From: Nymphaea colorata
Lineage: Eukaryota > Streptophyta > Magnoliopsida > Nymphaeales > Nymphaeaceae
Reading direction: 5' to 3'
DNA length: 64,000 nt
Assembly: GCF_008831285.2 (NCBI RefSeq)
Contig: NW_022204507.1
Span: forward strand, 4,732,174-4,796,173
Shown: piece after piece, positions 44,839 through 58,056 of the stretch
Position numbering within the stretch: the first letter of the stretch is position 1
How the letters are laid out: each line of letters begins with the position of its first letter
Notes under the pieces: generated by a model
Database searches by the model: none
What the model was told of the DNA's origin: nothing
The model's input: the letters and a program-made list of their open reading frames with translations, nothing else
Position numbers and translations under genes: made by a program

Positions 44839-46235
44839 GAGAGATGTAAAGATTTTTAAGGGAGAGAAGGACTACAGAAAGGGAAATTAGTAAAACAGAG
44901 ATTTTAAGGAATAATCAGAGAGATATAAATATTCTAAAAAAAAGACAAATTAAGAGAGAGCGAAGAAAAGAAGGAAGAAAAAATGATCTAATAACAAGAT
45001 ATGTTAACCCCTCTTATTTTTTTATAGAAACTAAGATTTAGGAGATAATTTTGAAAATTTCAACAATATTTTATGTAGGCAATAGAGAAACTTGGGCTCA
45101 TGGGAGAGCCTAGGGTAAGTCTCCATAGCCTCCTTTGGGAGGACTTATTTTTTGAAATCCTTCAAAAAAAGTATGCCTCTCCCACCATTGGGAGTGGGAG
45201 AGACACTAACTTCAAAAGAAAAAACAACTATCAATAAAGAGTACTCCTCTTGTTCTTAAATCCGGTTGGGAAGACACTCTTTAAAGGTGGATCACTCTTT
45301 TAAGGCTACTAACAGGATGACCAATAGGTATTTTATCAAGGGAATGTGGATCCAAATGATGTCAAAACACATTTTAACATCTATATATTCATAGTGTTTT
45401 TTTTGGGTTGGACAAGCCCTAACCTCAAAATTCAACTAGCTATACATGCATATCATCTGTAATGATATAACGAAGGCATACAATCAATTGAAGGTTAAAA
45501 AAAACACAAATCATGCCCGTTTGAATTTATTAAACAAACAAGACTTGGCATCACCTTCCTCCTATTTTCAGTACACTCAAAAGTGGCTCTTGGCTTTGAG
45601 GAGGAAACTTCAATAGATCTCTTACATGGCCATGGGAAGATGATGAAGGAAGATTAGGAGAAAAATGATACTACATACCTCGAGATGGTAGAGTTGAAGA
45701 AGAGATGAGTACTTTACTTTAATCAAACAATAAAGCTTCCAAAATGAAAATTCTGACGTGTTGAAGAAGCTTTCCAAGGGTGTCCACGTGCTCCCCTTTC
45801 TACTCATTGAAGATGAAGGATGGAAAAGAAGGAGAATCCTAAGTTTGAAAATGAAAAGATGTTGAAAGTGGGAGAGAAGAATAGATGAAGGAAGAGAGAT
45901 AAAAAGGACTTCAAAGCTCTTAGTTAGAGGGCTCAAGGAGTTCCCCAAATGTTAGCTCATTCCCAATGATGAAGATATGGGGGTATTTATCAAAAAAAAA
46001 AAAGCTAAAATTCAGCATTTGAAAGTTTTTTAATTTGTCAAGATTTCTTATGAATTTTAAATTTTTTGAATTTATTTTATTTTTATTTTGCTTTATAGGT
46101 TTTGACATACAGAGATTTGCCCTTAGCTCTGGAAACATTGTTTGGAGGGGGTTGGAAGGGCTAAAGCCCAACCAAGAGGAGCAAAACCGCTTTCTTGGGG
46201 CCAATTTTTACCAAAAAAGAAGATTGTCAATGTAG
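44500..46235 (-). mobile_element. old LTR related to the 52-kb Tat element, reverse orientation
   Basis: Reading the minus strand, the order of landmarks parallels the 5' LTR at 52.3-55.9 kb: an ATAAATACCCCC TATA region (about 45975), CCATGGCC (about 45630), the 26-base block TTTTGAGGTTAGGGCTTGTC (45430-45405, one mismatch to 54413-54439), a GGGACTTA...ATGAGCCCAAG-like block (about 45125-45085), then a CT/TCTC-rich tail (44960-44560). The two tandem arrays of the 5' LTR are missing. Borders are approximate. No internal coding is attached, so it may be a solo LTR or a remnant. Confidence 0.55.
44797..44846. repeat. (GT)n(GA)n microsatellite
   Basis: GT run followed by a long GA run within the reverse-oriented LTR relic; part of a wider purine-rich zone at 44560-44960. 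Confidence 0.9.
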
Positions 46236-47761
46236 CTGGCCCTGTTCTGGGTGCACATGACTGTGCGTTGCGCTTGGTGCTGCCGTGCACTCTCAACCTT
46301 AGCACTCGATAGCACCATGCACCCTAGGCCAGAGCACTTAGTAGCACAACAAGTGCTCTAGGCAGCGCACCAAGCGCTGCCAAAACTTTGCGTAAGGAGG
46401 CAAATTAAGGGTGGCCTTTGCCCCTCTGCCATCCCCAGGTAGGTCCCACCATAAAAAACTAAAAGTTTAACAACAAAAAATATGTAATACTTTTAAGAGG
46501 TATAATATTCCTTTTATAAAACGGGTCTAGCTCCATTTTTTATGACTCCAGGTTCGTTTTTGATCCAGATCTAATTCCTTGAATGGGAGGGTCCCAGACC
46601 CATGTCAAAGGTTGGATCATGGATTGGGTAGGTGCTTAAGCTTGAAATATGGATTGTACATCCAGATTTGGATTTTACGAAGCTGAGTAGAATTAAAAAG
46701 TGAGGGCGAGCTTGCGAATGATGTTGGGAATTGATTCTTGAGCTCGATTTCAAACATTTGAGTTTGATTTTTTTTTTATCTAGATTTTTTGTTTTTTTAT
46801 CTAATCTAGATCTCTGGGCGATTTTCTGAATCTATTTTCCTATTTTGGACCTGACTTTGATTCTGAAGTCTATATGAGGTTTTAACCTTCGTTTTGGATC
46901 TAGAGCAGGATTTTGGATGTGGTACTTGGATTTGGATTTAGGTCTATATCTAAAGTTCTACTTTGGATCTAAAACTTTGAATTTGGATTTAAGGCTTAGT
47001 TTTAGATCTAGAGCTCAGTTTTAGATCCAAATTGGGATCTAGGGGTCTAGTTTTTTAATCTAAAATTGGGATTTGGATCCAGATCTGGATCTAAGCTTGG
47101 TTTTTGGATCTTGAGTTTGGATTTTGGATTGGGTTTAGATCTAGATTTGGCATGAATTATCAGCCTAGACTGAGGTAGGGCTTGGGTTGGAAGTTTAGAT
47201 TTAAATTCAGAACTGCAATAAATTGAAGTATTTGAGACCCAAAATTGTTGAAAATAATTATGAAGACGCTAGATATATATGAAACTTAAAAATTTAGGGG
47301 TAATTACAACGTTCGGCCAATTTATTAGGATCTTGTAGAATCTCAATGGGGAGCTGTCGAGAGAATATTAAGATTCTTAAAAGCTACCATTCATTGTCTA
47401 ATCTTCAAAGTTCAAACCACCCAAGAACAAAGAAGTTCATATGTATGGCGATCCGGACGGGGCCGAATGCCATGCAGTGGCCCACATAACAGAATATGCA
47501 ACGTGGTAGACATATTTCTAGTTGAACTTGTAATAAGTACAAAAAAAACCCACCATCGATAGAGTGTGACATTGTGAAGGCAAAATATTTAGCAGCTACT
47601 CCAACTTTTTCATAATCAAAGACAGCACACTGAAGTGGATGTTCATTTTGTTAGGGACAAATCTCTCATGGCTATCGTGTTAATCGAAGCAAGCTTAACA
47701 TAGGAGCATCCTTATGCAAGGCGGAGCCATGGTACGGCTCACAAGGGCCTTGGCCCAACCT

Positions 47762-47797
<36 letters not shown>

Positions 47798-50700
47798 ACA
47801 TGTAAATTTTAAAAAATTTCACTTATTCTATATAAAAATTTTGAAAAATGATATTTCAGCCCTAGTAAAAAAATTTAGAAATTTTAATTTTGCCCGCTTG
47901 ATGAAAAATTCCTAGCTCCGCCCCTGTCCTTATGGGTCCAACACCAAAGGGTTTGGTACCTCTTTCTTAGACAAAAATACCAAAGTCGCTGCCCAGGTGA
48001 CTTACTTGAGAGAGAAAGTTGTGTGCATTGTGCACATGTTACCTAGTAAAGGATGGAAGGACATTTTGGTCATTTGTTAAAAAGAAATGTCATTTATTTT
48101 TTTTACTTTTTTTCATTTTCATTTTTGCTTTTTACAAAAAGTCTTTTTTCACTGTTAACTAAGGGTATTTTAGTCATTAACCATACTTGCTCACTAAATT
48201 CATGTCAGGTTTGTTATTTGAGGCATTCCTATTCAGTTTAGATGGTCTTATTTGTTCACTGCATGAAGTATTGCAGCATTTCTTGGACAACCCATGGCAT
48301 GATGTATCTTCTTCAGAGAAATGGGGTTGCAGTGACACCCGGGATGTTCAACTAAATCCATAGGCAGGACACCGTCTCAGTCTTGCCCATTAGTTCTTGT
48401 TTTGCTGGTGGAAGAGGCAAAACCAGATTTAATTCCTAACCACAATTATGGATGTTAAATGAGTCAAGCCAACTCTGGTGCACTGTTGACCTTTCTTAGT
48501 CAAACTCGGATCAAGCTCAACTCATCTAATAAAGGAGCCGTGTTCGGGTTAAAGTTAAGTAAATGAGTTGAGTTCAAGCTTGGCAAGATCAACTTACGTA
48601 AACTCTCATGGTCAGATGAGAAATGCTATAGATTTGAATAAAAATCATTTAATGAAAAGGCCACTCTCATGGTCAATTTCAACTGCATATTGTTACAACT
48701 CAAGAAAATAGTAGAAAAAGTTGAAGGCTTCTCTTTCCCTCTCAACCTCAATCCAACATCTCCCCACCACAAGAATTCAAACACACGTCTCTCTCTCTCT
48801 CTCTCTTTATACATTATTATGTATATATACACATATATATTCCCATTTCGGTACTGATTTTACGATATGCATATACAATGCCGGTTGATTTTATGGAAAA
48901 TCTTAATTTTTGAATGTTATGAGAGCCACCAGTGTTATGATTCAAAATACACATCTAATTAAACCTATAACATAATCTCAACAAGCTAATGTGCTATAAC
49001 TAATTATTTAGCACAAGTATTGTGACTACTTATCTATTACAAACATTCTTTGTTCCAGTTTTCTTTATGAAAATATTTGATTCTTTTACTGTCAAAGTTT
49101 TCGTGATACAAACTTACAGCAGCAGCATTTGACCTTCTAGATGAGTTTTATCAAGTGACAAGGGAATACAAACTTACATCAGCAAGCCTTCTACCTTCCA
49201 AAAGACTTCTTATCAAGTGAAAGGAAAAAGAAGGTTACTAGATTGCCCCATGGCCCTTAGTGACAGATTCATTTTGGATTTACATCGGCTTAGACTTCAA
49301 ACAGAAGTTCAACCATTTAGCAAAAAGTCTTACATCTTTGAAAAGGTGTAAGCCACCAATGTCTCAATCATAGTCCTTTAGGGTCCACTTGGCACCAATA
49401 ACAGATTGTTACCATCCAGCGATTCTGCCTAAAATTTAGGGTAGATTCATACATCATTACTTTACATGGTTCCATGAATCTGCTCCAATTTTTAAGTCTG
49501 TTTTACTAGATAGTAACAATTTGTTACTAGTGCCTAATAGCCCCCTAACACTACAATTGCATGAGGAACAACAAAAGTACAAAGACATCCATGCAGCACA
49601 AGTCGTTCTATCAACCAGATGGGAAGAGGACAAATTGTAAAAACTTCTTATCATCTCCCCATCCAAAATATAAGTCCCTGCTGCTTGTTTCAATGATTCC
49701 TTGATTATCTTTACCAAATATGGAGATCTTGAATTTGTTTCTTCTCCACTTCGAAAGAAGACTTTTATGGGACCAGCCATTAATTTGTGAAATTGAGCAC
49801 GTTGTCCATCATAACTACAAGGGCAATGTTTCTTCGTAAATAAACCACAATGAACAAATTTAATAAAATAAGGATTAATAATGTAAATGGCTCAAGCTGA
49901 AGAATTTGCAATAAAGAAGAGGGGAAGTAGGAGAGTAAATGGCTTGAAAATTTGTATAGGGGATTACAAGGAAAAAGGGCCAAATAAAGGAAAAATGGTG
50001 GAACAAACTTATATTCACAATATAATTAACTTAATCCAGCATTATGACATCTGACACTTCAGAGCTTGTTTGGGCACATGTTGGATCAACAGTGATGCCA
50101 GGAACCATGGAAACAGTCGACAAATGAAACTAGATGCTTGCCAATGAGTGAAGGAGTAAGTAAATCATATGAAAAAGACATTTAAAAGGGAAAAAGAATT
50201 GTACAAGCCTTGAAAATTCCAACATCAAACTCGGCTGGAAATAAGTGACCATTCTGAAATGAAAAACTAAAAACTAATTAAGCACTTGCAGCTGGAATTA
50301 CTAGATAACATCATTGTCACAAATACTATTTCCCATGTTTTCATCGGCAACAGATTTTCTCTGTAATCAGCTAAAAAGGATCTTTTTCTCGAAAATCTCA
50401 AGAGTCCAAGATAGACTTTCCGCTAATTTTCATACAAAAATGATATTCAGAAATAGTTCTTCAAACTCTGAAACAGATAAAAATGAAAACAGAGCTTAAG
50501 ATGTATCAGAGAATGTTTTGATTTAAAAAGGAATAAAAGTTCTAACAAAATTTATCATAGTATGATAGTATTCATTTCAAATGTGGGATAAATTCCCATT
50601 TTTTCATTTCACCAGTTTTTTGGTGATATTGCCACAATAACTTGAAAATATTGCAGTCTTTGTGACAATAGTAAGACACATCGAAGATTCATTTTGTCCT

Positions 50701-50919
50701 CCTCTTTGATTAGATGCATAAGTGAAGCGACTTGTATAGAGTGGTTTGAGATGATGAAGCAGAATTTCATCTCTTGTGCCTAAGCAGACATACCCATTTC
50801 AGTTCCTGATTATTGCGATCCGGAAAGCAAGAGCTACAGAAAAAGGAGATCGATTACAAAACCAAAACGTCATTGTTGAAGCGGTAAGAGAGCTTCCATG
50901 AAATAAACCCCGAAACTGT
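46236..50919. other. repeat-rich intergenic DNA, no gene recognised
   Basis: Contains a zone of degenerate GATCTAGATTTGGAT-type motifs (46780-47170), a TA microsatellite (47767-47795), a TCAAACTCGGATCAAGCTCA-type element fragment (48440-48610), a CT microsatellite near 48788-48808, and a duplicated phrase ACAAACTTACA.CAGCA at 49115-49215. The minus-strand ORF 49457-49780 (starting MAGPIKVFFRSGEETNSRSP) is open but not recognised. Confidence 0.4.
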
Positions 50920-51490
50920 GGCTGAAAGTATTTTCAGCCGTGACCTTTCCTGTGGCTGTTAACTAAGCTGACTTTGTCAAAAAACCCTTGTAGCTATTAA
51001 CTTTTTGTCATGGTTTTGACCATAGTCACAAAAAAATTTCTTGAGTTTTAAACCGCGATTTTTTTCTCGGCTACAATACGGTGAGCTTGAAAATAAAGGA
51101 GAAAAAACAAGAAAAATACAACAAATTTTTAAAAATTAAAAAAAACTCAAATTAAGAAAAAATAAAATAAGTGAGATACTATAAACACAAACATCAATGA
51201 ATAAGTAGATTTGCAACAAATAAAATTAGAAATTGAAAAAATAACTATCTAAAACATTAAAAAAATGAAGAAAAAGGAAAAATGCAAAAAAAAAATCTAG
51301 GTTTATTTATCATGTCCATTTGTTTTTCTTTTAAAAAACACGTTTTTTTTACTGACTATTTTATCAACCGGCCATGATGTACCTAGGCCACTATCCATGG
51401 TTTTGGCTGTGACGTTATTTGCAACAGCCACAGTTACTTGTACATTGGCCATGGAAAAAGTCATGGCCATTTTAATTATTCTACATTTTG
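50920..51490. mobile_element. possible fold-back/CACTA-like element
   Basis: GGCTGTGAC, CTGTGGCTG, GTCATGGTTTTGACCATAG and CATGGCCATT motifs occur at both ends in opposing orientation around an A-rich core (51060-51340). The arm structure suggests a non-autonomous DNA transposon. Exact ends and family are not resolved. Confidence 0.3.
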
Positions 51491-52314
51491 TTTTATTATA
51501 TATATATATATATATATATGTAGAGAGAGAGAGAGAGATAGAACATAGAAATAAGTAATTGTACTATAAAAGATATTGTTTATACAATTCATAATTATAA
51601 AAAAAAGTACATAAAAATAATAGAAAATAAGTGTCCTTTGAGCACGCCTACTTCCTTCTTATCAAAAAGCTCCACAAGCCATTTCTGGTCGAAATATAGA
51701 AAATAAATAAAAAAATAGCAGGTTCATGCACATCTAGAAACTTTATTCCCAAAGACAATATTAATTCTCATATTAGCAGCTTAGCATCTTATTTCTCCCA
51801 TAAACAATTCTAATTCTCTCATATTCATGGAGTGTAGCTATAGTTGTATCCAAACAGTCAAAAAGTTTAAGAAGATGGAAAGGGATATATGAAAGAGCTT
51901 ATCATCTCTAGTACAATAAGAGAAATTTCATAAATAAAATAGAAATATATTGCACGTTATACACAAATAACTAGTAGGGACATACAATACTGTAAATGAT
52001 CAACCTTTTGGGCAAGCAAATCTTGGCCTGCTCAGAAAGCTCCTATTTTTTCTGTCATTAGAAAACAAAAAAGAAAGATAAAGCAATCTTCACCTCAGAA
52101 TAAGTTCCTAAATCCCCAATCCAATTCATGGATCATGAAGAAAGCTAAGATCTTGATCACTACAAACAAAACAAAAAATGGAGGATTGGATGGAAAAAAT
52201 GAGTACTTATAGCCAAAATCAAGGCTCCGTGAAATAGTTTTAGAAGAAATAATAATAGGACAAAACTTACTATAAAATACTTCAATTTATTGGAAAATGA
52301 AACAAGAAGACAGA
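51490..52314. other. intergenic DNA, nothing recognised
   Basis: A TA/GA microsatellite at about 51499-51538; otherwise A/T-rich sequence up to the LTR start. Confidence 0.4.
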
Positions 52315-52446
52315 TGTAATCACCCCAAATTTTTCTAAAAGAATAGGATGTTTTATCCTAGCACGAAACTCAAATTAAATCCAAAATACAACTTCCATAT
52401 CCAAATTAGATCCAAAACCCAAGTTCATATCCAAATCGATCATTTA

Positions 52447-53010
52447 AGACTCATTTGCCCTCCTTTTGACAAAAAAATCTTCTTTTAGAGAGTGATTTTA
52501 GTCTTTTTGAATGGACAAGACCCATTTGCCCTTCCTTTTGACCAAAAGATTTCCTTTTAGAGGTGATTTTGGTCTTTTTGGTGGACAAGACCCATTTGCC
52601 CTTCCTTTTGACAAAAAAATATTCTTTTAGAGGGTGATTTTAGTCTTTTTGGGTGGACAAGACCCATTTGCCCTTTCTTTTGACAAAAAAATCGCCTTCT
52701 AGAGAGTGATTTTAGTCTTTTTGGGTAGACAAGACCAATTTGCCCTTCCTTTTGACAAAAAAATCTCCTTTTAGAGGGTGATTTTAGTCTTTTTGGGTGG
52801 ACAAGACCCATTTGCCCTTCTTTTTGACCAAAAAACCTCCTTTTAGAGGGTAATTTTAGTCTTTTTGGGTGAACAAGACCCATTTGCTATTTCTTTTGAC
52901 CAAAAAACCTCCTTTTAGAGGGTAATTTTAGTCTTTTTGAATGAACAAGACCCATTTTCCCTTCCTTTTGATCAAAAAATCTCTTTTTAGAGGGTGATTT
53001 TAGTCTTTTT
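52447..53010 (+). repeat. 72-73-bp tandem array in the LTR upstream of the TATA box
   Basis: About eight units with starts near 52447, 52519, 52590, 52662, 52735, 52808, 52881 and 52954. Each reads CCATTTGCCCTTCCTTTTGA, then AAAAATCTCCTTTTAGAGGG, then TGATTTTAGTCTTTTTGGGT. Its position just upstream of the TATA box is where retrotransposon enhancers sit; an enhancer role is inferred only. Confidence 0.85.
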
Positions 53011-53052
53011 AGGTTAAAAAATTTAAATTTAGGGTTTTGGCTCCAAAATCTT

Positions 53053-53062
53053 CTATAAATAC
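53053..53062 (+). promoter_or_regulatory. LTR TATA box
   Basis: CTATAAATACCCC follows the tandem array and precedes a CT-rich stretch, the expected U3/R arrangement. The related reverse-oriented LTR has ATAAATACCCCC in the corresponding place. Confidence 0.6.
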
Positions 53063-53334
53063 CCCAATTTTCCTCCCTCTTGGGTAAGATTGGCCCTTGA
53101 GAGAAACTCTAGTGCATTCTCACTTGAAGACTTAGAGTTTCTCTTGAGCTCTCTGTCTCTCCCTCTTCCTCTCTCCATTTTCCTCTCCAACTTGGAGCAA
53201 GCTACAACCTCTTGGAGGCATCATCTTGGACCTTCACTCAAAGGGGATTTCAAGTGAAGGAGTTTATCTTCCTTTGGTCATTTCTCATTAGAGGTATGTA
53301 ATCATCATCCCTCTCATTTCTTTTTTTTTCTCAT

Positions 53335-54245
53335 CTCCATCTCCCCATGGCCAAAGCACTCAACCTCTTTTTACAGACAAGTGGCTATGCTCAAGTGCAC
53401 CGGGAGCATGAGAAGATGAGATGATATTTTATTTTATGATTAAATCATGCTCTTTCTAGTATTCTTGTTGTTGTTATTTTTCATTAATATGTTCTTGTTA
53501 TTATGCTATTCCTTTTTATTGAACATAGTCTTGTTGATTGTTTTCATTTTCTCTTCTCATCTGCGTCTTTCCATGGCCAAAGGAGATAGCATTCAACCTC
53601 TTTTTAGAGACAAGAGGCTATGCTCAAGTGCACCGGGAGCATGAGAAGATGAGATAATATTTTATTTTATGATTAAATCATGCTCTTTCAAGTATTCTAG
53701 TTGTTGTTGTTCTTTCCCTTCATGACTATATTCTTATTGTTATTGTTATTTCCTTTCTTCAATATAGCCTTGTTCTTGTTATTTTCTTTTCTCTCTTCCT
53801 CCTCTCCCATGGCCAAAGGAGATAGCACTCAATCTCTTTTTAGAGACAAGAGGCTATGCTCAAGTATATTGGGAGCATGGAAGGATGATATGATCTTTCA
53901 TTTCGTGATTGAATCATGCTTTTCTTTTATTAAATATGACATTGTTTTTCTTTCTATATTTTCTCATCATCTTTATTCTCTATGGCTAAAGGAGGTAGCA
54001 CTCAATCTCTTTTTAGAGACAAGAGGCTATGCTCAAGTGCTCCGGGAGCATGAAAAGATGAGATGATTTTTCATTTTAATCATGTTCTTTATTTTCATTA
54101 ATACATTCTTGTTGTTCTTTTGCTTCATCTTATTTTCATCTATTCCTTATTTCCCCATGGCCAAAGGGATAGCTCTCAATCTCTATTTTAGAGTCAAGAA
54201 GCTATACTCCAGTGCACCGGGAACGTGAGAAGATGAGGTGACATG
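53335..54245 (+). repeat. 170-240-bp tandem array in the LTR downstream of the TATA box
   Basis: Five diverged units, marked by CCATGGCCAAAG or a variant at about 53345, 53571, 53807, 53981 and 54155. Each contains AGAGACAAGAGGCTATGCTC, AAGTGCACCGGGAGCATG and AGATGAGATGA, then a T-rich spacer of varying length. The GC-rich block is better kept than the spacers. Confidence 0.8.
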
Positions 54246-55886
54246 ATTTCATAGTTACATCATGTCCTCCCTCCTAAATGAACCTTGCACTTTCCGTCAT
54301 CCTCTTTCCCTTTTTCCTTCCTTGAATGTTGTCTATATATTTTTCATGCATAGTTGCTTGGTTTTCTACATATATGTGAGTGTGGTTTGGGGACTTTTTA
54401 TTTTTATATTAATTTTTGAGGTTAGGACTTGTCCAACCCGGGATAAACCCTCACGAAAATATACATATTAATATGCATTTGCATGTCATTTTGCGCTAGT
54501 TTCCTTCTTAATCATCTCATTAGAAACCCTAACTTGTGTCTCGTTATGTTGCTTGTTTTCTTCCATACCCAACGGTGGATGAAATATATCCCTTACAAAA
54601 ACTAAATAATAACATTTTATGCTTATTTTCCAAAAAATTCAAAAGGAACCTTCTAACATAGCCTTAGGGACTTAGCTTAGACTCTTGTATGAGTCCAAGC
54701 TCCCCTCCGACCCACATTAAACTTGAAGTTGGTAATTTTAAGTTATTCCTTGATTTCTAATCTTATGAAGGTATGGATGTATACACATGCTATATACATC
54801 TATGCCAACATGATGACACCCATCTTTCTCTCTCTATGCTTTCACTTTCCATTTTATAAATTTTCATAGGTGCATGAATACATATGTACATGTGCTCCAT
54901 TTCCTCTCTTTCAAATATTTATTCCTCTTTTCAACACAAATATCTTCTCTTATAAAATTTCTCAAACCCATATATACGTATGATATTTTTCTTTTCCTCT
55001 AAAATTTCTCTTTCTCTTCAAATCACTACATCTTTTTCTCTTAAGCTTTCATATATGTGTATATGTGATGGTATGTACACATGTATGCATGTCTTTCTCT
55101 ATCTCTTTATATTTCTTTTCGTAAGAGTGTTTTATCTCTTGTATTCTTTTTAACATTATCCTCTCATGATATTTTTATCCACCAACTTCATTAAGACCAC
55201 AAACCAGGTAATGACTCAACATTGGAGTCATGCTTGATGGTCTACAATGTCAATCTCCTTTCAAAAATTTTCCTTCTTATATACAACAAGAAAAACCTTA
55301 GATGTTTGTTGTGGTAGGAATGACTTTAGATGAAATTGTGGTAGGAATGTTTTACATTCATATAGGATAAATGCATCCATGCATTCTCACCCACTTTATT
55401 TCACTTATGATCACAAGCATCTCTCCAAAAGAACTTAAGCAAGATGGGATGGAGCTCTAACTAGGTTGTAACCGAATTAGAGCAAAATGTCAAACCAATT
55501 CACTTTTCCTCAAAACATTAAGTGATTTAAGCGAACACTAAAGTGATTTCAAGATGATTTCACAAGCTTTTCAAATGATACTTACTAATTCCACTTCTTT
55601 CTCAAAACATTTCACATTTTCAAGCAACCCTTCAAGAGTCTTTTCAAAAATTTGAAACATCAAACTTTCAATATTTTCTACACCGCATATAGAATGAAAA
55701 GGATGTTTAAGTTAAAATGAAATGCATCAGTGATGAACATGGCCCTTGGATCGATTACCCCCGGTAAAGGCGCCGGAACGGTCAATCCTCGTACGGACGG
55801 TCGAGTCCCTTTTCTTTTTATTTCAAAACAAAACTCAATTTCTTTGAAGCACTCCGAAACCCATAAAATTTTGGGATGCAAACAGA

Positions 55887-55904
55887 TGGCGACCGTGATG
55901 GGAC
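55887..55904 (+). other. primer-binding-site-like sequence
   Basis: TGGCGACCGTGATGGGAC directly follows the LTR end and has the TGGCGAC... form of tRNA-primed sites in plant Ty3/gypsy elements. The tRNA identity is not assigned. Confidence 0.45.
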
Positions 55905-56769
55905 CCGTCATCATTTCGCTATGATTATAATTGATGCATTTCTACAAACTTGAATATCTCATATATTGCCAATGATAAAGCATGTCCCCTATTTTGGCCT
56001 CGACTCCATTGGCATTTCATTGCATTGTTTGGTGATTGTGACTGTTTTCTTGCACATAGGACTAATTGAGGAGGATCAATCATGTTCACATACATCTATG
56101 ATCACATGCCACCCTTCTCAATTTAGAAGTTGTTTGAAAACCATGTTTGCTCTTCTATTTTAATCATCAAACTTAGGCAACATTGCATTAGAGACAACTT
56201 ATTTTATATGATTTCTCATATTTCAAAATTCCTCATGCCTATTTGTCCCTGTCATCATGTTGCCGGACATGGTCTTTGGCAGTAGCACAAGACTAAGCCT
56301 TATAACTAGACCACACCTTGGACGAGAAAGCCCCTCGTTAGTACCATGAGTGGTAATTTATGGTATATCGACGAGTGATCAAGAACAAATTGATGAACCC
56401 TACACTTAGTTGCCTAAGGAAGAATCCATGCTCGTACTAAGCCATTTGGCTAAGGTATATAAGCATAACTTGACATCGGATTATCGTGAAACAAAATTAT
56501 CTTAATTAGCTTCCTATACCCAATTTTCTAAAAAAAAAATTATTTCATGATAGATGTTGATGTACTTGAAACCTTATGTGATGATTTACAACCTCATTCC
56601 ACACATCTACTTCATATTGTCTTTGTCAACCTAGTCAATGTTTTTCACTAATTTAATCTTTACCTTTTAGAGTTATCATTCAAGATGTATTCTTTCCAAC
56701 GTGGTGTCACATTCCCTTATGTTCACATCCTCTTTGGGAAAGTCCCGAACGATCCACCTACATTTCTCT
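55905..56769 (+). other. untranslated leader of the retrotransposon
   Basis: Between the primer-binding site and the first ORF. No open frame longer than chance and no recognised motif. Confidence 0.5.
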
Positions 56770-57880
56770 TGAGTCTAAACCTTTGGCTCACGAATGGCAT
56801 CGGACTTGGCATCCCACCTTCTATCGGATGTTTCCTTCTTACTTTGAAGAATGTGGGCTAGAGACAGTGGCAGCTGGAGGAATGCAGTCAGTTGATGGAA
56901 ATTTGGTACATGCAATCGCCGAGCGTTGGAACCCAAGGACCTCCTCTTTTTGGTTTCCATGCGGAGAAATGACAATATTACTAGATAAATTTACCGAAAT
57001 ACTAGACCTCCCTACCCCAACTTGCGACCCAAATGATCTATTGGAAAAATAATTCCTTATGAACCCAACCAAAGTCAATGCAAATGACCTCATTGCTCAC
57101 TTTACTGGACGAAAAACTTGGCCTTTAGTAGAAAACCAAAGCATCAACATGAAAATTTGTATGAAGAATTTGGAACCTATGTTGAACCTTCTACCCTACC
57201 TCGAAAAGTCATAGGGAGAATTAAACATTGTATGATGCTCTGCACAGTAGCAGTGACCCTTTTTACCGATGGAAGTAACCTTTTAGATGTCCGTATTGCC
57301 CAACTTTTCCAGGTATGAGGGCATAGGCGGACCCGACACTTGTCAGTAGCAATGATAGCCTTAGCCTTCATTTACCGAGGAGTCACCCACTTTACCATTG
57401 GAGATATCGACTTAATAGAAGATGCACATATGCTTTACAATTGTGGTTCCTCAAGCATGCGGGACCCCAAGCCAGTCTATTCAGAAACACTGATGGATCA
57501 TTGACAACCTTGGAGCAATACCGTCGTTTGATCGAGCAATTGAATGAATGAGAGATTATTTGGGATTATTGTGATCGTCGAAGAGCCTACCCCGATACAC
57601 TCACCATCATCATGGGCATACCACACTCTTGGGCCCTTACTTCATAGTTGATTATTTTGTTGATAGATATATAAGACAATTCTCTCAAAGGCAGAAGATG
57701 GTCTCTGTGCATGCACCAATTGGACCTATTCCGGAATTCGACCTTAGTTCTCCTCAATGGACGCATTGTTTGCAGTAGCTCGACAAGAATAGAAGACAAG
57801 ATATCATACACTTGGTTCACAGGCCCAGTGGTGAAGAAGGAACATGCTGAGTGGTGAGATGCCAACCGACCACCATCCAT
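56770..57880 (+). pseudogene. retrotransposon ORF upstream of gag, plant-mobile-domain-like (broken)
   Basis: The first open block (about 56770-57050) reads TFYRMFPSYFEECGLETVAA and HAIAERWNPRTSSFWFPCGE followed by MTILLDKFTEILDLP. The RW.P.T..F..P.GEMT......LLGLP-style signature is that of plant mobile domain (PMD)/DUF7745-like proteins, which occur in plant Tat-type elements and in domesticated host genes. A later block in another frame (57200-57470) has VAVTLFTDGSNLLDVRIAQL and IALAFIYRGVTHF. Several stops and frameshifts separate the blocks. The role in the element is unknown; Ogre/Tat elements often carry an extra ORF here. Family assignment is by pattern, not by search. Confidence 0.55.
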
Positions 57881-58056
57881 CCTTCCCTAAAAGTTTTATG
57901 TTGTCAACTTTGTATTCCTTCTGTCGTTGTCACTATTAGTATCTTTGGATGTAACTTTTAAAACTTATAATACAATATAAACCATCATTTTGTCATTATT
58001 TTCGTCCAATAACTCTATTTTCTTATGTCATAAGGTGAATACTTGAAAGCCAACAG

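Larger units (their letters stand above)
52315..55884 (+). mobile_element. 5' LTR of Tat-lineage Ty3/gypsy element
   Basis: Begins TGTAATCACCCCAAATTTTT, a typical start for large plant gypsy LTRs, and is taken to end at ...ATGCAAACA, two bases before the primer-binding-site-like TGGCGACCGTGATGGGAC. At about 3.57 kb it is long, as in Tat/Ogre-type elements. It holds two different tandem arrays and a TATA box between them. The 3' LTR lies outside the window, so the borders cannot be checked by pairing. It has no coding function; the ORFs inside are array translations. Confidence 0.65.

Noticed and set aside
49457-49780. 107-codon minus-strand ORF starting MAGPIKVFF
   Set aside because: Looks protein-like at the start but has no recognised family, promoter or neighbouring exon.
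52557-52883. 108-codon minus-strand ORF with repeating QKEGQMGLVHPKRLKSPSKR
   Set aside because: It is only the translation of the 72-bp tandem array in the LTR.
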